From Anaerolineales bacterium UBA832 (lineage in GTDB: Bacteria; Chloroflexota; Anaerolineae; Anaerolineales; UBA11657), in NCBI GenBank assembly GCA_002296125.1, contig DBHI01000119.1, positions 1 through 41,274 on the forward strand: DNA of 41,274 nt, read 5' to 3'. Below the pieces are notes generated by a model. It made no database searches, was not told the DNA's origin, and was given only the letters and a program-made list of their open reading frames with translations. Below are positions 16,813-25,022 of this stretch, one piece after another. Both the position numbers and the translations under genes were made by a program. Numbering within the stretch: position 1 is the first letter of the stretch; each line of letters opens with the position of its first letter.

Positions 16813-17490
16813 ATGAATACTTCAATAGACAAAGCAAGACAAATACGGAACAAATTAATAAAAGTTTATGGTGAACCAGTTTGGAGAAACCCTTTACCAC
16901 CTTTGGATGAGTTGGTGTCAACAATATTGTCTCAGAACACTAACGATATAAATCGTGACAAAGCTTTTGATAGATTAGTCGCTAAGTTTCCTCGATGGGA
17001 ATTAGTAAGGGATGCGCCCAAGGAGACGGTTATAGAGTTAATCCGACCAGCTGGTCTTGCAAATCAAAAAGGACCTAGAATTCAACAGGTGTTAAGAGAT
17101 ATTACAAAAGAGAAAGGTACGCTAACCCTAGAATTTTTAAAAAAATTAGACACCGAAGATGTGCGAAAATGGCTATTAAGGTTTAAGGGTGTTGGTCCTA
17201 AAACAGCAGCGATAGTTATGTTGTTTAGTTTGGATTTGTATGCATTTCCTGTGGACACACATGTCTATCGTGTTTCAGGAAGACTAGGTTTAATTCCAAA
17301 TAAGATGAATGTGTCTGATGCACATACACATTTAGAAAAAGTGTTTGCTGAATCTCAGTATTATGACGTACATTTGAATTTAATTAGATTGGGAAGAGAA
17401 GTGTGTCGTGCTAGAAAACCAAAATGTCTACAGTGTCCGATAAATACCTTGTGTGAGTATTGGCTAACCAACAAGACAACACCCACGTAA
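16813..17490 (+). CDS. nth: Endonuclease III-type DNA glycosylase/AP lyase
   Basis: A 225-residue HhH-GPD glycosylase with an iron-sulfur cluster. The helix-hairpin-helix is in LLRFKGVGPKTAAIVM (about 122-137), whose Lys is the lyase/glycosylase nucleophile. The catalytic Asp is in FPVDTHVYRV (about 145-154). The cluster motif C-x6-C-x2-C-x5-C is intact at the C-terminus (CRARKPKC, QCPINTLC). The enzyme removes oxidised pyrimidines and cuts at abasic sites in base-excision repair. Having both Lys and Asp argues for Nth rather than MutY. It ends in a short hydrophilic tail, 21 bases before the convergent phosphoribosyltransferase stop. Confidence 0.92.
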   Translation: MNTSIDKARQIRNKLIKVYGEPVWRNPLPPLDELVSTILSQNTNDINRDKAFDRLVAKFPRWELVRDAPKETVIELIRPAGLANQKGPRIQQVLRDITKEKGTLTLEFLKKLDTEDVRKWLLRFKGVGPKTAAIVMLFSLDLYAFPVDTHVYRVSGRLGLIPNKMNVSDAHTHLEKVFAESQYYDVHLNLIRLGREVCRARKPKCLQCPINTLCEYWLTNKTTPT

Positions 17491-17511
17491 AAATTACAAG
17501 GATGCTGTCAA

Positions 17512-18063
17512 TTAATCAAAAACAGGTAAATGTCCCAGTGAATATATATGTTCCCATTGAGACCTGTCACCTTCAGTTAATATGGCTGCTTCTCCTACTA
17601 TATTTCCTTCTGCTATGTTTAGCAACTTACGCATGGCCACACTAGTTGATCCTGTACTTATTACATCATCTAGTAACAGAATATTAGAATTAGCAATTAG
17701 TTTTCTGTCTTTATTATCTAAAAATAAAGTTTGAGGTTTACCTGTAGTGATTGAGACAGTCTCAGCTTGCAAACACTTACCCATATACAGTTTTTGAGTT
17801 TTGCGTAAGACAACATAAGGTTTTTTAGAAATAACAGACAGAGCATATGCTAGAGGAATGCTTTTTGCTTCGGGAGTTACTATTACGTCATAATCGAGCT
17901 GATTGAGTAGGCTGTTCAAATGTTTTGCAGCGCTTTCTACTAATTCTGTGTCACCTAGAATGTTTAATACAGCTATTTTAAGACCAGGTGCAATTTCGAT
18001 TATCGGTAAACTCCGCTTAAGACCAGCAATATCGATAGAATAAATTTCATTGTGTGTATTCAT
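17512..18063 (-). CDS. Purine phosphoribosyltransferase (adenine PRTase-like)
   Basis: A 183-residue type I phosphoribosyltransferase. The PRPP motif ILLLDDVISTGSTS (about 130-143) has the two acidic residues and the Thr-Gly-Ser-Thr loop. VIVTPEAKSIPLAYAL and PYVVLRKTQKLYMG are the family's central segments, the latter giving the Lys near the pyrophosphate site. The layout is closest to adenine/xanthine PRTases, so it most likely salvages a purine base to its nucleotide; the base is not certain. It is the third gene of the gatB-methyltransferase-PRT set, 17 bp after the methyltransferase gene. Confidence 0.75.
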   Translation of the reverse strand: MNTHNEIYSIDIAGLKRSLPIIEIAPGLKIAVLNILGDTELVESAAKHLNSLLNQLDYDVIVTPEAKSIPLAYALSVISKKPYVVLRKTQKLYMGKCLQAETVSITTGKPQTLFLDNKDRKLIANSNILLLDDVISTGSTSVAMRKLLNIAEGNIVGEAAILTEGDRSQWEHIYSLGHLPVFD

Positions 18064-18080
18064 AATATTTGTTCCTATTA

Positions 18081-18977
18081 TTAATCTGATAATTTAAAGT
18101 CATAAATCCCATTACTTATGGTACATATGTGCCCACAATTTGGACAAGTAATGTTAGTTGGTGATTCTACAACATCCTTTGAATTACAGGTTGGACATTT
18201 AAAAAGTTTCTCTTCATTGTTAAGATTGATATTTGTGTTTGAAAACGCTTGTAATAAAACACTAGGAGTGAATTGCCAATATCTTCCAGTTGTTTGCAAA
18301 GCACTGTCTATAGAAACTAATAAGTTAGTAGGCACTAATTGTTTGATATGCTTCCACCTAAAGTGAGATACAGATCTTTTTTCACCGACAGTAAAATCTG
18401 ATACAGATAACATATGCATTATGTTATTAGGATGGAAATTTAAATTTAGTTTATTGTATTCAACGCTATTATAACTAAAGGGATTCCAGGATTGACGATT
18501 TAATAAGTATCTGATTATTGATTTTATGTTGCGTTTGTTTGCAAACTCAAGCACTAAGCAACCATTTGGTTTAAGTAATTTGTTTACAAGTGACAGAACA
18601 TGTTGAGGGTCTGTTAAATGGTGAATTATGCGTACCATTAGTGCGGAATCGAAAGCTTGGTCAGCAAAAGGTGGTTTGTAGGCATCTGCAACAACATAGG
18701 TGTATTTTGAGCTGTTTCCCAGAAGGTTTTGGGCTTGCTCTATTTGGGATTTCGAATAATCTAAGAGAACTATATGATCAATATGATTGAGCTCTTGAGT
18801 CAAACGTCCTGCTCCAGCACCTATTTCAAGGCAACGCTTGCCAGTCTTTGGAAGTAGTTTTTGCAGAGCAATGCGTTCAACTTTATCTTCATATTCGCGA
18901 TTCCCGCAATCCCAGAACTCTGTTTGATATTGAGAATTTTCATAGTCGCATATGGGTCTTGTGTTTTGAGAAACCAT
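18081..18977 (-). CDS. Class I SAM methyltransferase with C-terminal Trm112-like zinc ribbon
   Basis: A 298-residue two-part protein. The N-terminal Rossmann-like methyltransferase shows motif I CLEIGAGAGRLTQEL (about 49-63), the acidic end of strand 2 (LLDYSKSQ), an FDSALMVRIIHHLTDPQ motif, and a strand 5 segment LKPNGCLVLEFANK. The C-terminal 45 residues form a Cys4 ribbon (CPTCNSKD, CPNCGHICTI) followed by SNGIYDFKL, the same arrangement as Trm112 proteins. The substrate is unknown; similar proteins methylate small molecules, quinone precursors or glycopeptide-like compounds. Its ATG overlaps the gatB stop by one base (TAATG), so it is translated together with gatB. Confidence 0.75.
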   Translation of the reverse strand: MVSQNTRPICDYENSQYQTEFWDCGNREYEDKVERIALQKLLPKTGKRCLEIGAGAGRLTQELNHIDHIVLLDYSKSQIEQAQNLLGNSSKYTYVVADAYKPPFADQAFDSALMVRIIHHLTDPQHVLSLVNKLLKPNGCLVLEFANKRNIKSIIRYLLNRQSWNPFSYNSVEYNKLNLNFHPNNIMHMLSVSDFTVGEKRSVSHFRWKHIKQLVPTNLLVSIDSALQTTGRYWQFTPSVLLQAFSNTNINLNNEEKLFKCPTCNSKDVVESPTNITCPNCGHICTISNGIYDFKLSD

Positions 18978-20443
18978 TACTTTTCCTTGATTCGTTTATT
19001 TTCTATAGCAGATTTTAGTAAGTTTTTGATCGTCTTAGGGTTACTTTTGCCTTTGGTGGATTTCATTATTTGTCCAAACAACCAATTAAAAACAGACGTT
19101 TTACCCTCAAGTAATAGCTGTGTTTGTTCAGGGTGTTGTTCTAATATGTCGTTCACAATGGTTGACAAAGTTTTGTCACTAAGTGTTTGTTGTAAGTTTA
19201 GTTGGTTGACAACAATTAGAGGGTCAGTTGGTTTTATATGAATTTCTCTAAGAACTAATCTGGCGCTGTTAACATTAATGACATCAGTTTTTACAAGGGT
19301 AATTAGAGAAACTAGTTTTTGTGGGCGAATGTGAGTTTTGTCTATTGTTGTATCAAATTCGTTAAGTAACCTGAACAAATGGGTTGTAATCCAATTGGCA
19401 AGGGTGTTCGGGGTAATCTTAGGGCAGCAGTTGGCACCTATTTTAACTGCTGCATCAAAATAAGTTGCTATCTCTTTTTTGCTGGCTAGCAGATGTGCAT
19501 CGTCGAATGATATACCCATTGCTTGGAATTGTTTTCTTTTGTCGAATGGTAGCTCGGGGACAGTTTGTTTTAATTCGTTAATCCATTTGTTCTCTATCAG
19601 TATGTTTGGCAAGTCTGGTTCTGGAAAATACCGATAATCATCATCATTTTCTTTAGTTCTTTGTACTACAGTTTGACCAGTGGTTTCGTTCCAGGCTAGA
19701 GTTTGTTGGACAATGGTTTGGTTGGATTTGTGAAATTTAATTTGCTGTTGAGTTTCATATTCAATGCTTCGTTGTAATGCTTTAAATGAATTTAGGTTTT
19801 TTATTTCCCTCCGAACTCCCATTTTTCTGCTGTTTTTTTGTCTTATGGAGACATTGGCTTCAAACCTTAGGGCACCTTTTTCCATATGACCTGTACTTAC
19901 TTGTAAGTACGACAGTATGGATCGTAACTCTTTAGCATAGCTTACTGCTTCTTCAGCATTAGACAAATCAGGTTCGCTTACTATCTCTACAAGAGGTATG
20001 CCAGCACGATTTAAATCAATTAAAGTTGCTTCTGGGTTGCTGTGGATTAGTTTACCTGCATCTTCTTCTAGGTGCACACTGCGTATTCTAATCATTTTTG
20101 TCATAGTATTGGACTGTATAGTTAGGGATCCTTGGCTTGCTAGAGGATGGCTGTGTTGAGATATTTGGTAACCTTTAGGTAAGTCAGGATAAAAATAGTT
20201 TTTGCGAGAAAAGATACTGAGCCGGTTGATTTTACAGTTGAGTGCGAGAGAAATAAGTATTCCATACTCTATAGCTTTTGAGTTTGTTGTTGGAAGTGTT
20301 CCTGGGAAACCGGCACAAATTGGACATACAAATTGATTGGGTTGTGCGATTGTTGAATCTACTGAGGAACATCCGCAAAACATTTTGGACTTAGTATTTA
20401 ATTCTACGTGAGTTTCAATACCAATTACAGGTTCAAAAGACAT
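18977..20443 (-). CDS. gatB: Aspartyl/glutamyl-tRNA amidotransferase subunit B
   Basis: A 488-residue GatB, the tRNA-binding kinase subunit of GatCAB, which converts misacylated Glu-tRNA-Gln and Asp-tRNA-Asn to the amides. The start FEPVIGIETHVELNT is the family hallmark. CGCS and a later CPIC pair provide zinc Cys. NRAGIPLVEIVSEPDL and DYRYFPEPDLP are conserved catalytic segments. The C-terminal helical/YqeY tail domain (about 340-488) is present. Presence of GatB implies the cell lacks a full set of direct Gln/Asn-tRNA synthetases. gatA and gatC are not in the window. A TATAAT lies at 20486-20481 on the minus strand, giving a leader of roughly 30 nt without a ribosome site. Confidence 0.95.
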   Translation of the reverse strand: MSFEPVIGIETHVELNTKSKMFCGCSSVDSTIAQPNQFVCPICAGFPGTLPTTNSKAIEYGILISLALNCKINRLSIFSRKNYFYPDLPKGYQISQHSHPLASQGSLTIQSNTMTKMIRIRSVHLEEDAGKLIHSNPEATLIDLNRAGIPLVEIVSEPDLSNAEEAVSYAKELRSILSYLQVSTGHMEKGALRFEANVSIRQKNSRKMGVRREIKNLNSFKALQRSIEYETQQQIKFHKSNQTIVQQTLAWNETTGQTVVQRTKENDDDYRYFPEPDLPNILIENKWINELKQTVPELPFDKRKQFQAMGISFDDAHLLASKKEIATYFDAAVKIGANCCPKITPNTLANWITTHLFRLLNEFDTTIDKTHIRPQKLVSLITLVKTDVINVNSARLVLREIHIKPTDPLIVVNQLNLQQTLSDKTLSTIVNDILEQHPEQTQLLLEGKTSVFNWLFGQIMKSTKGKSNPKTIKNLLKSAIENKRIKEK

Positions 20444-20538
20444 ATTTTGTGTTTTTACAATTAGCCAAATTTGATCAGATATTATAGTTTAGCATGTCAA
20501 AGACAAATAGGTGATGTGGAAAAAAGTGGTATCTCAGG

Positions 20539-20551
20539 TATACTGTTTATC
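20539..20551 (+). promoter_or_regulatory. -10 box directly before alr
   Basis: TATACT (20539-20544) is followed by seven bases and then ATGATG. The transcript would begin at or one base before the first ATG (20552). This box lies inside the upstream extension of the open frame, which argues against the earlier ATC/ATG-like starts. Confidence 0.5.
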
Positions 20552-21664
20552 ATGATGCTATTTGACGATTATTCTAATTGGGTAGAAGTGGATTTGTCGG
20601 CCATAGAAAGCAATGTTCGCCTCATTACTAAAGAGAAAGAACAAAAAGTTATGGCTGTTGTAAAAGCCAATGCTTATGGTCATGGATCTTTAAAGGTTGC
20701 AAAAACAGCATTAAAGGCAGGTGCAGAATGGTTAGCTGTAGCAAGAGCTGAAGAAGCTATGGAGTTGCGTGAGTCAGGAATAAAACAACCTGTTTTAGTT
20801 TTGGGATTTGTGCCACTAAATTGGGTAAAATTGTTAATATTGTCGGGAGTCTCGATGGTGGCGTGGGATATTAAACAGATAGAAAATATAGCTGCCATTG
20901 CCGAAGATATTAATGTTGCGGCAAAAATACATATTAAAGTCGATACGGGTATGAGTCGTATAGGGGTGCAAGAAGCAGACGTTGTAAAACTTGTAAGAAC
21001 TTTAAAAGACAGAAGTAGCTTGATCTTTGAAGGTGTTTTGACACATTATGCTTGTGCTGATAATTATAACAAAGACAAAACAATAGACCAGATAAATATT
21101 TTTGAAGATGTTTTGTTAGAACTTGCTGAGAATGATTCCTTGCCAAACATTATTCATGCTTCAAATTCTGCTGCCACTTTGTTTGGATATAAGCCTGCGT
21201 GGGACATGGTTAGACTGGGAATTGCTATGTATGGATTGGATCCATCAGATAGGTGTAGTTTTGCTAAAGAGTTGGAACCTGCTTTATCATGGAAGTCATA
21301 CTTGATTCAAGTTAAGGAAGTGCCAGCAGGAACAGGAGTTAGTTATGGTCATGACTACGTTACAAAAGATACACAAATTGTAGGTACAGTGTCAGCTGGA
21401 TATGCTGATGGATATAGGCGCCATTCAAATAATGAGGTGTTGGTTGGTGGAAAGCGTGTGCCAGTTGTTGGTCGAGTATGTATGGATTATTTTATGGTTA
21501 ATTTGGACTCTGTGTCAGATGCATCTGTGGGTGATGAAGTAGTAATGCTAGGTCGTCAAGGCTCCGAACGTATAACGGCAGAAGAGTTAGCTATTACGTG
21601 GAATACTATAAATTATGAGGTGCTTTGTGGAATAAGCGCTAGGGTTATTCGAAAGTATGTCTAG
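20552..21664 (+). CDS. alr: Alanine racemase
   Basis: A 370-residue PLP enzyme that interconverts L- and D-alanine for peptidoglycan synthesis. The catalytic Lys lies in VVKANAYGHG near residue 40. The second catalytic base, Tyr, is in SAGYADGYRR near 290, where the usual Pro after GY is Arg. The region VGRVCMDYFMVNLD, with the conserved Met-Asp, closes the active site. Two adjacent ATGs (20552, 20555) are equally possible starts; the upstream in-frame stretch is rejected because the -10 lies within it. It is divergent from gatB and ends nine bases before the convergent methyltransferase stop. D-Ala production fits a murein-containing envelope, along with uppP at 26117. Confidence 0.93.
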   Translation: MMLFDDYSNWVEVDLSAIESNVRLITKEKEQKVMAVVKANAYGHGSLKVAKTALKAGAEWLAVARAEEAMELRESGIKQPVLVLGFVPLNWVKLLILSGVSMVAWDIKQIENIAAIAEDINVAAKIHIKVDTGMSRIGVQEADVVKLVRTLKDRSSLIFEGVLTHYACADNYNKDKTIDQINIFEDVLLELAENDSLPNIIHASNSAATLFGYKPAWDMVRLGIAMYGLDPSDRCSFAKELEPALSWKSYLIQVKEVPAGTGVSYGHDYVTKDTQIVGTVSAGYADGYRRHSNNEVLVGGKRVPVVGRVCMDYFMVNLDSVSDASVGDEVVMLGRQGSERITAEELAITWNTINYEVLCGISARVIRKYV

Positions 21665-21673
21665 AAAAAATTA

Positions 21674-22978
21674 TTATAGAGCTGGTTTTCTAAATATTAA
21701 CATCCACTCTACTTCAATAATTCCAGCTGACTTATTGCGCTTAGGTGTTAATTTGCGAGCAACAATTCTGTCGTAACCTATCGTTTCAGTAATAAAACCA
21801 GCTTTTGCTGCTATTTCTTGAATATATATGTGAGTGTCTATAGGTGTTTTACGAATGACGTTGTTTCCTACCAGAAGTCCAAAATAGCCGCCAGGCTTAA
21901 GAGTTCGATAGCATTGTTTGATGCTGGCTTCCATGTCTTTAAAGTAACGACAAATTATGTGAGCACGTTTGTTGTCAACTGCGTGGATTTTACTAAGAGC
22001 TTTATCCAAGTTCTCTATTCCAAACAAAGGGGTTTCTTTGCAAGTAGACAAAGGTATTTTTTCTGTGCCTACAATTTGCGAGCTGATTTCTTTAAGGTTG
22101 TGTTGATTTAACAAACCTAACCAATACAGTTCCAATTTAATGGATCGCAGATATTCTTGTGCGTTTGCATAGGGAGGAGAGGTGATAATTGAATCAACGG
22201 ATTGATCACGCACGTCTACTAGAGTTCGCGCGTCTGATTTGGCAATTATTTTACTAGATGGTATATAGCCCCATACACTTCCTAAATTTTTGATTGTTCG
22301 CATGTACTTTATCTTTCTATCTAAATACAAACTGGTTTGACTTTCAAGCCATTTCAGAGCATTTTGGTCTATAGCATCGTCTTTAAGTAGAGTGCGCATA
22401 CGCCGAGACACAAAAGGTTTACTGATTTGTGGGTCAGCATTACACACCTTTCTTACTATAGAAGAGGCACATATAAGCATAAAATTTATCACGGACTCTG
22501 AAAGAGTATCAGGGTTGTTTAATAGATATCCGAAAATTTGAGATAGTTCTTTTTGTGCTTGTGGCAAGAACCAATGATCAATGTTAGGTAGATAAGGTAC
22601 GTATTGGTTGTTATAGTTTTTCATAGATACTATTGTAGATAGGCATTCTTCAGCAAACTCGTTATCGTTTGGGACAATTTCTGTTTTGGCTCTTAATAGC
22701 ATTTGAGCTAAAGGATTGATGTCAATGCCAATTGCGTTTATTCCTAGTAGGTTTGCTTCAATTAGAGCTGTTCCCGATCCACAGAAAGGATCCAACATTA
22801 AATCTCCAGAGGAGTTATATTCTTTAAGGAACCAACGAGGAATATGAGGAATAAATCTGGCAGGATACGAATGAATCTTGTGAGTCAAATAAGTTGTATT
22901 GGGAATTTCAGGACATGATTTACGAAAGTTAAAGTCTTTTGCTGCAAATTGTTTGGTAGGCACTGATTTTGTTATCAT
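21674..22978 (-). CDS. Orphan DNA methyltransferase (N4-cytosine/N6-adenine, TSPPY type)
   Basis: A 434-residue amino-methyltransferase. The SAM motif DPFCGSGTALIEA (about 63-75) comes first, and the catalytic motif ITSPPYANAQEYL (about 271-283) follows after some 190 residues. This order (FxGxG then SPPY, with a long insert) differs from the common beta class and could place the target-recognition region in the middle. TSPPY is typical of N4-cytosine enzymes, but N6-adenine cannot be excluded. The N-terminal HKIHSYPARFIPHIPRWF segment is conserved in chromosomal relatives. No restriction endonuclease is next to it, so it looks solitary, serving epigenetic marking rather than defence. It lies 40 bp downstream of the aldehyde oxidoreductase gene on the same strand. 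Confidence 0.75.
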   Translation of the reverse strand: MITKSVPTKQFAAKDFNFRKSCPEIPNTTYLTHKIHSYPARFIPHIPRWFLKEYNSSGDLMLDPFCGSGTALIEANLLGINAIGIDINPLAQMLLRAKTEIVPNDNEFAEECLSTIVSMKNYNNQYVPYLPNIDHWFLPQAQKELSQIFGYLLNNPDTLSESVINFMLICASSIVRKVCNADPQISKPFVSRRMRTLLKDDAIDQNALKWLESQTSLYLDRKIKYMRTIKNLGSVWGYIPSSKIIAKSDARTLVDVRDQSVDSIITSPPYANAQEYLRSIKLELYWLGLLNQHNLKEISSQIVGTEKIPLSTCKETPLFGIENLDKALSKIHAVDNKRAHIICRYFKDMEASIKQCYRTLKPGGYFGLLVGNNVIRKTPIDTHIYIQEIAAKAGFITETIGYDRIVARKLTPKRNKSAGIIEVEWMLIFRKPAL

Positions 22979-23018
22979 TTGGATTAATGATTATATTGTT
23001 TGATGTAGTATTTATTTC

Positions 23019-24803
23019 TCAAATATCAACCCATTCAAGACCTAAGCGATCAAGAGTTTCTGGAGTAGGATTACCTGTGTCAACATTCCAGCCACTCATG
23101 CAGTAATACCATTCTTGAGCTTGAATTATTTCCTCTATATCAAGAGCTGTGGAAGCACTAGGACCATCTCTTTGTAAGGCCTTAAAGAATTTTTTTGGTA
23201 AAGTATCATTAGATCTATCAAGACCTTCTCTAGCATTAAATGCTCTAAGCATATTTAATCTTCTTTCGCCAACAAGTAGCATTTCGTCAGCAGTGAAATC
23301 GTTCCAGTTCGTTATAGTTTTAACTAGTTGTACGCAGTCGTTAGGGCTAAATAGCTGCCATGAAGGCCCCCATACAAATACACATAGATTGGCACTGTCA
23401 AGAAACGAATTCATATGCTGACTTTTTAGAGCAAAATGAACCTTGTCTTTATTTAGAGAATATTTTTTAGCTTGTTTATGTATGCCTATTGTTTCAAATC
23501 GTTTTACATTATGTTTAAATTCATTTTCAATGGCTGGATCGTGTTCAGAAGAATTGTGATCAGCACCGAAGGGATTAACCGAATAGATTAGACCTAAAGA
23601 TCTTTTTACTTGTGGCATATGAGCAGGAGTTTCAGATCCTTTGACTGTAATAAGAAACTCATGACCTCTATTTATTTTGTCAGCAGCTTTTTTAGATCCA
23701 TCGGCTAACAAGTCTCCAAATCCTTTACGTTCAGCTAATAGTTTCGTAAGCTTGATCATTGCATGGGAGTCTCCAAACGGTATTGGAAATCCAACCTCTT
23801 TCTCAGAGATTATTTTCGCATTGAAGCATTCCATAGCCCATGCAATGGTTGCACCAGTACCAATGGTATCTAATCCATATTGGTTACATATTTGGTTTGC
23901 TAATGCGATTGCATTTAAGTTGGAAACACCACAGTATGATCCAAAGGTAGCTAATGTTTCATATTCAGGGCCACCATAATTTTCAGAAACTACTTCATTC
24001 TCAAATGTGGTTGATACACTACGCTTACATTTTACTGTGCAAGCATAACAAGTATCTCGGTTTGTGAGAATACTATCAGTCATAGTTTCCCCATTAATCG
24101 ACTCGTTTTCAGCAAATTGTCCGGCATTAAAGTTGTAGGTAGGTAAACCTCCTTCAGCATGTTGTCTGGATGTAACTCCTGCTGTGCCATATGTTTGAAG
24201 ATTTACCATTGAAGTGTTATCTGAAAAAACATTAACGCCTTCTTTTGCAAAAACATTGAGGTGTTTAGGATTGGCTATAGGAAACTTTTTTGATGTACCG
24301 CGAACAGCAATTGCTTTGAGCTGTTTGGATCCCATGACAGCACCTAAACCAGTACGCCCATTGGCTCTATTTGACATATTGATAATAGCAGCAAGACAAG
24401 AAAGTTTTTCTCCAGCTGGACCACACTGTAATATTTCGACCTTTTTTTCTTCTAGTTCTTTCTTGAGAATTTCATCTACTTCCGCAGTGGTTTTGCCCCA
24501 TATGTGATTGGCGCTACGTAGTTCTGTTTGTCCATTTTTTATCCACAGATATACAGGTTCTTTGGATTTCCCCTTAATTACTATTCCATCGTAACCGGCA
24601 AATTTTAGTTCTGCAGGGAAAAAGCCACCTGATTGTGAATCACCTATTCCATCTACAAGAGGAGATTTGGCGTTTGCAGTTAATCTGCTTTGACCAGATA
24701 TGGGTGCACCAGTAAGTACAGATAACATGAGCGTTAATACATTATCAGGACCTAATGGGTCAGCGCCGGGGGACATTTCATTTAACATATAATACATACC
24801 CAT
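23019..24803 (-). CDS. aor: Aldehyde:ferredoxin oxidoreductase (tungsten family), frame interrupted near N-terminus
   Basis: The uninterrupted frame gives 594 residues that match almost all of a W/Mo-bis-pterin aldehyde oxidoreductase, which oxidises aldehydes to acids and reduces ferredoxin. Visible landmarks are GADPLGPDN near the start, GFFPAELKFAGYDGIVIKG, the RTGLGAVMGSKQLKAIA pterin segment, the cluster Cys at CYACTVKC (Cys252, 255, 259) with the fourth in SANLCVF, and LDTIGTGATIAWAME. The protein begins in the middle of the first conserved domain: about 36 residues expected at the front are encoded upstream in the same frame, past a TAA (24807-24809). Either the gene is a young pseudogene, the TAA is read through or is a sequence error, or a shortened protein is made from ATG 24803. 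The rest shows no decay. Confidence 0.85.
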   Translation of the reverse strand: MGMYYMLNEMSPGADPLGPDNVLTLMLSVLTGAPISGQSRLTANAKSPLVDGIGDSQSGGFFPAELKFAGYDGIVIKGKSKEPVYLWIKNGQTELRSANHIWGKTTAEVDEILKKELEEKKVEILQCGPAGEKLSCLAAIINMSNRANGRTGLGAVMGSKQLKAIAVRGTSKKFPIANPKHLNVFAKEGVNVFSDNTSMVNLQTYGTAGVTSRQHAEGGLPTYNFNAGQFAENESINGETMTDSILTNRDTCYACTVKCKRSVSTTFENEVVSENYGGPEYETLATFGSYCGVSNLNAIALANQICNQYGLDTIGTGATIAWAMECFNAKIISEKEVGFPIPFGDSHAMIKLTKLLAERKGFGDLLADGSKKAADKINRGHEFLITVKGSETPAHMPQVKRSLGLIYSVNPFGADHNSSEHDPAIENEFKHNVKRFETIGIHKQAKKYSLNKDKVHFALKSQHMNSFLDSANLCVFVWGPSWQLFSPNDCVQLVKTITNWNDFTADEMLLVGERRLNMLRAFNAREGLDRSNDTLPKKFFKALQRDGPSASTALDIEEIIQAQEWYYCMSGWNVDTGNPTPETLDRLGLEWVDI

Positions 24804-24914
24804 TGCTTACCCACCAATATATTTGCGATAGAAGTTGTCATCAGGCTCTTCTATTGTAATCTTATGCTGTGTTAGATTTACGTGCAATATTTTTCTATGG
24901 TATCCAAGGAACAT
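24804..24914 (-). pseudogene. N-terminal piece of the aldehyde oxidoreductase before an in-frame TAA
   Basis: ATG 24914 opens a 35-codon frame that is in phase with the downstream gene. It reads MFLGYHRKILHVNLT and ends YRKYIGG, followed by TAA (24807-24809), then Ala-Met-Gly-Met-Tyr-Tyr. This is the normal start of the family: the first strand (W/Y-x-x-K-I-L-R-V-N-L-T) and the Ile-Gly-Gly-x-x-hydrophobic-Gly turn. The stop falls on the residue after Gly-Gly, usually Arg or a similar residue. AGG lies about seven bases before ATG 24914. Confidence 0.7.
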
Positions 24915-24939
24915 AATAGCCTATTACAATTAGTGCATA

Positions 24940-24961
24940 GATTTTATCATTGTATAAAATC
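24940..24961. promoter_or_regulatory. Inverted repeat in the divergent aor/tgt intergenic region
   Basis: GATTTTAT (24940-24947) and ATAAAATC (24954-24961) form a perfect 8-bp inverted repeat with a 6-base spacer. On the minus strand it overlaps a possible promoter for the oxidoreductase, TTGCTC-N17-TAAAAT. It may be an operator; the A/T-rich arms mean chance is also possible. Confidence 0.35.
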
Positions 24962-25007
24962 ATGAGCAACAAAATAGAAGGCAACTAACAATATTGTTTA
25001 CTAAAGG

Positions 25008-25022
25008 TATAATTTAGATATT
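25008..25022 (+). promoter_or_regulatory. -10 box directly before tgt
   Basis: A perfect TATAAT (25008-25013) lies nine bases before ATG 25023, with no Shine-Dalgarno site. The start point of transcription should be within about two bases of the start codon, so a leaderless mRNA is expected. Confidence 0.55.
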
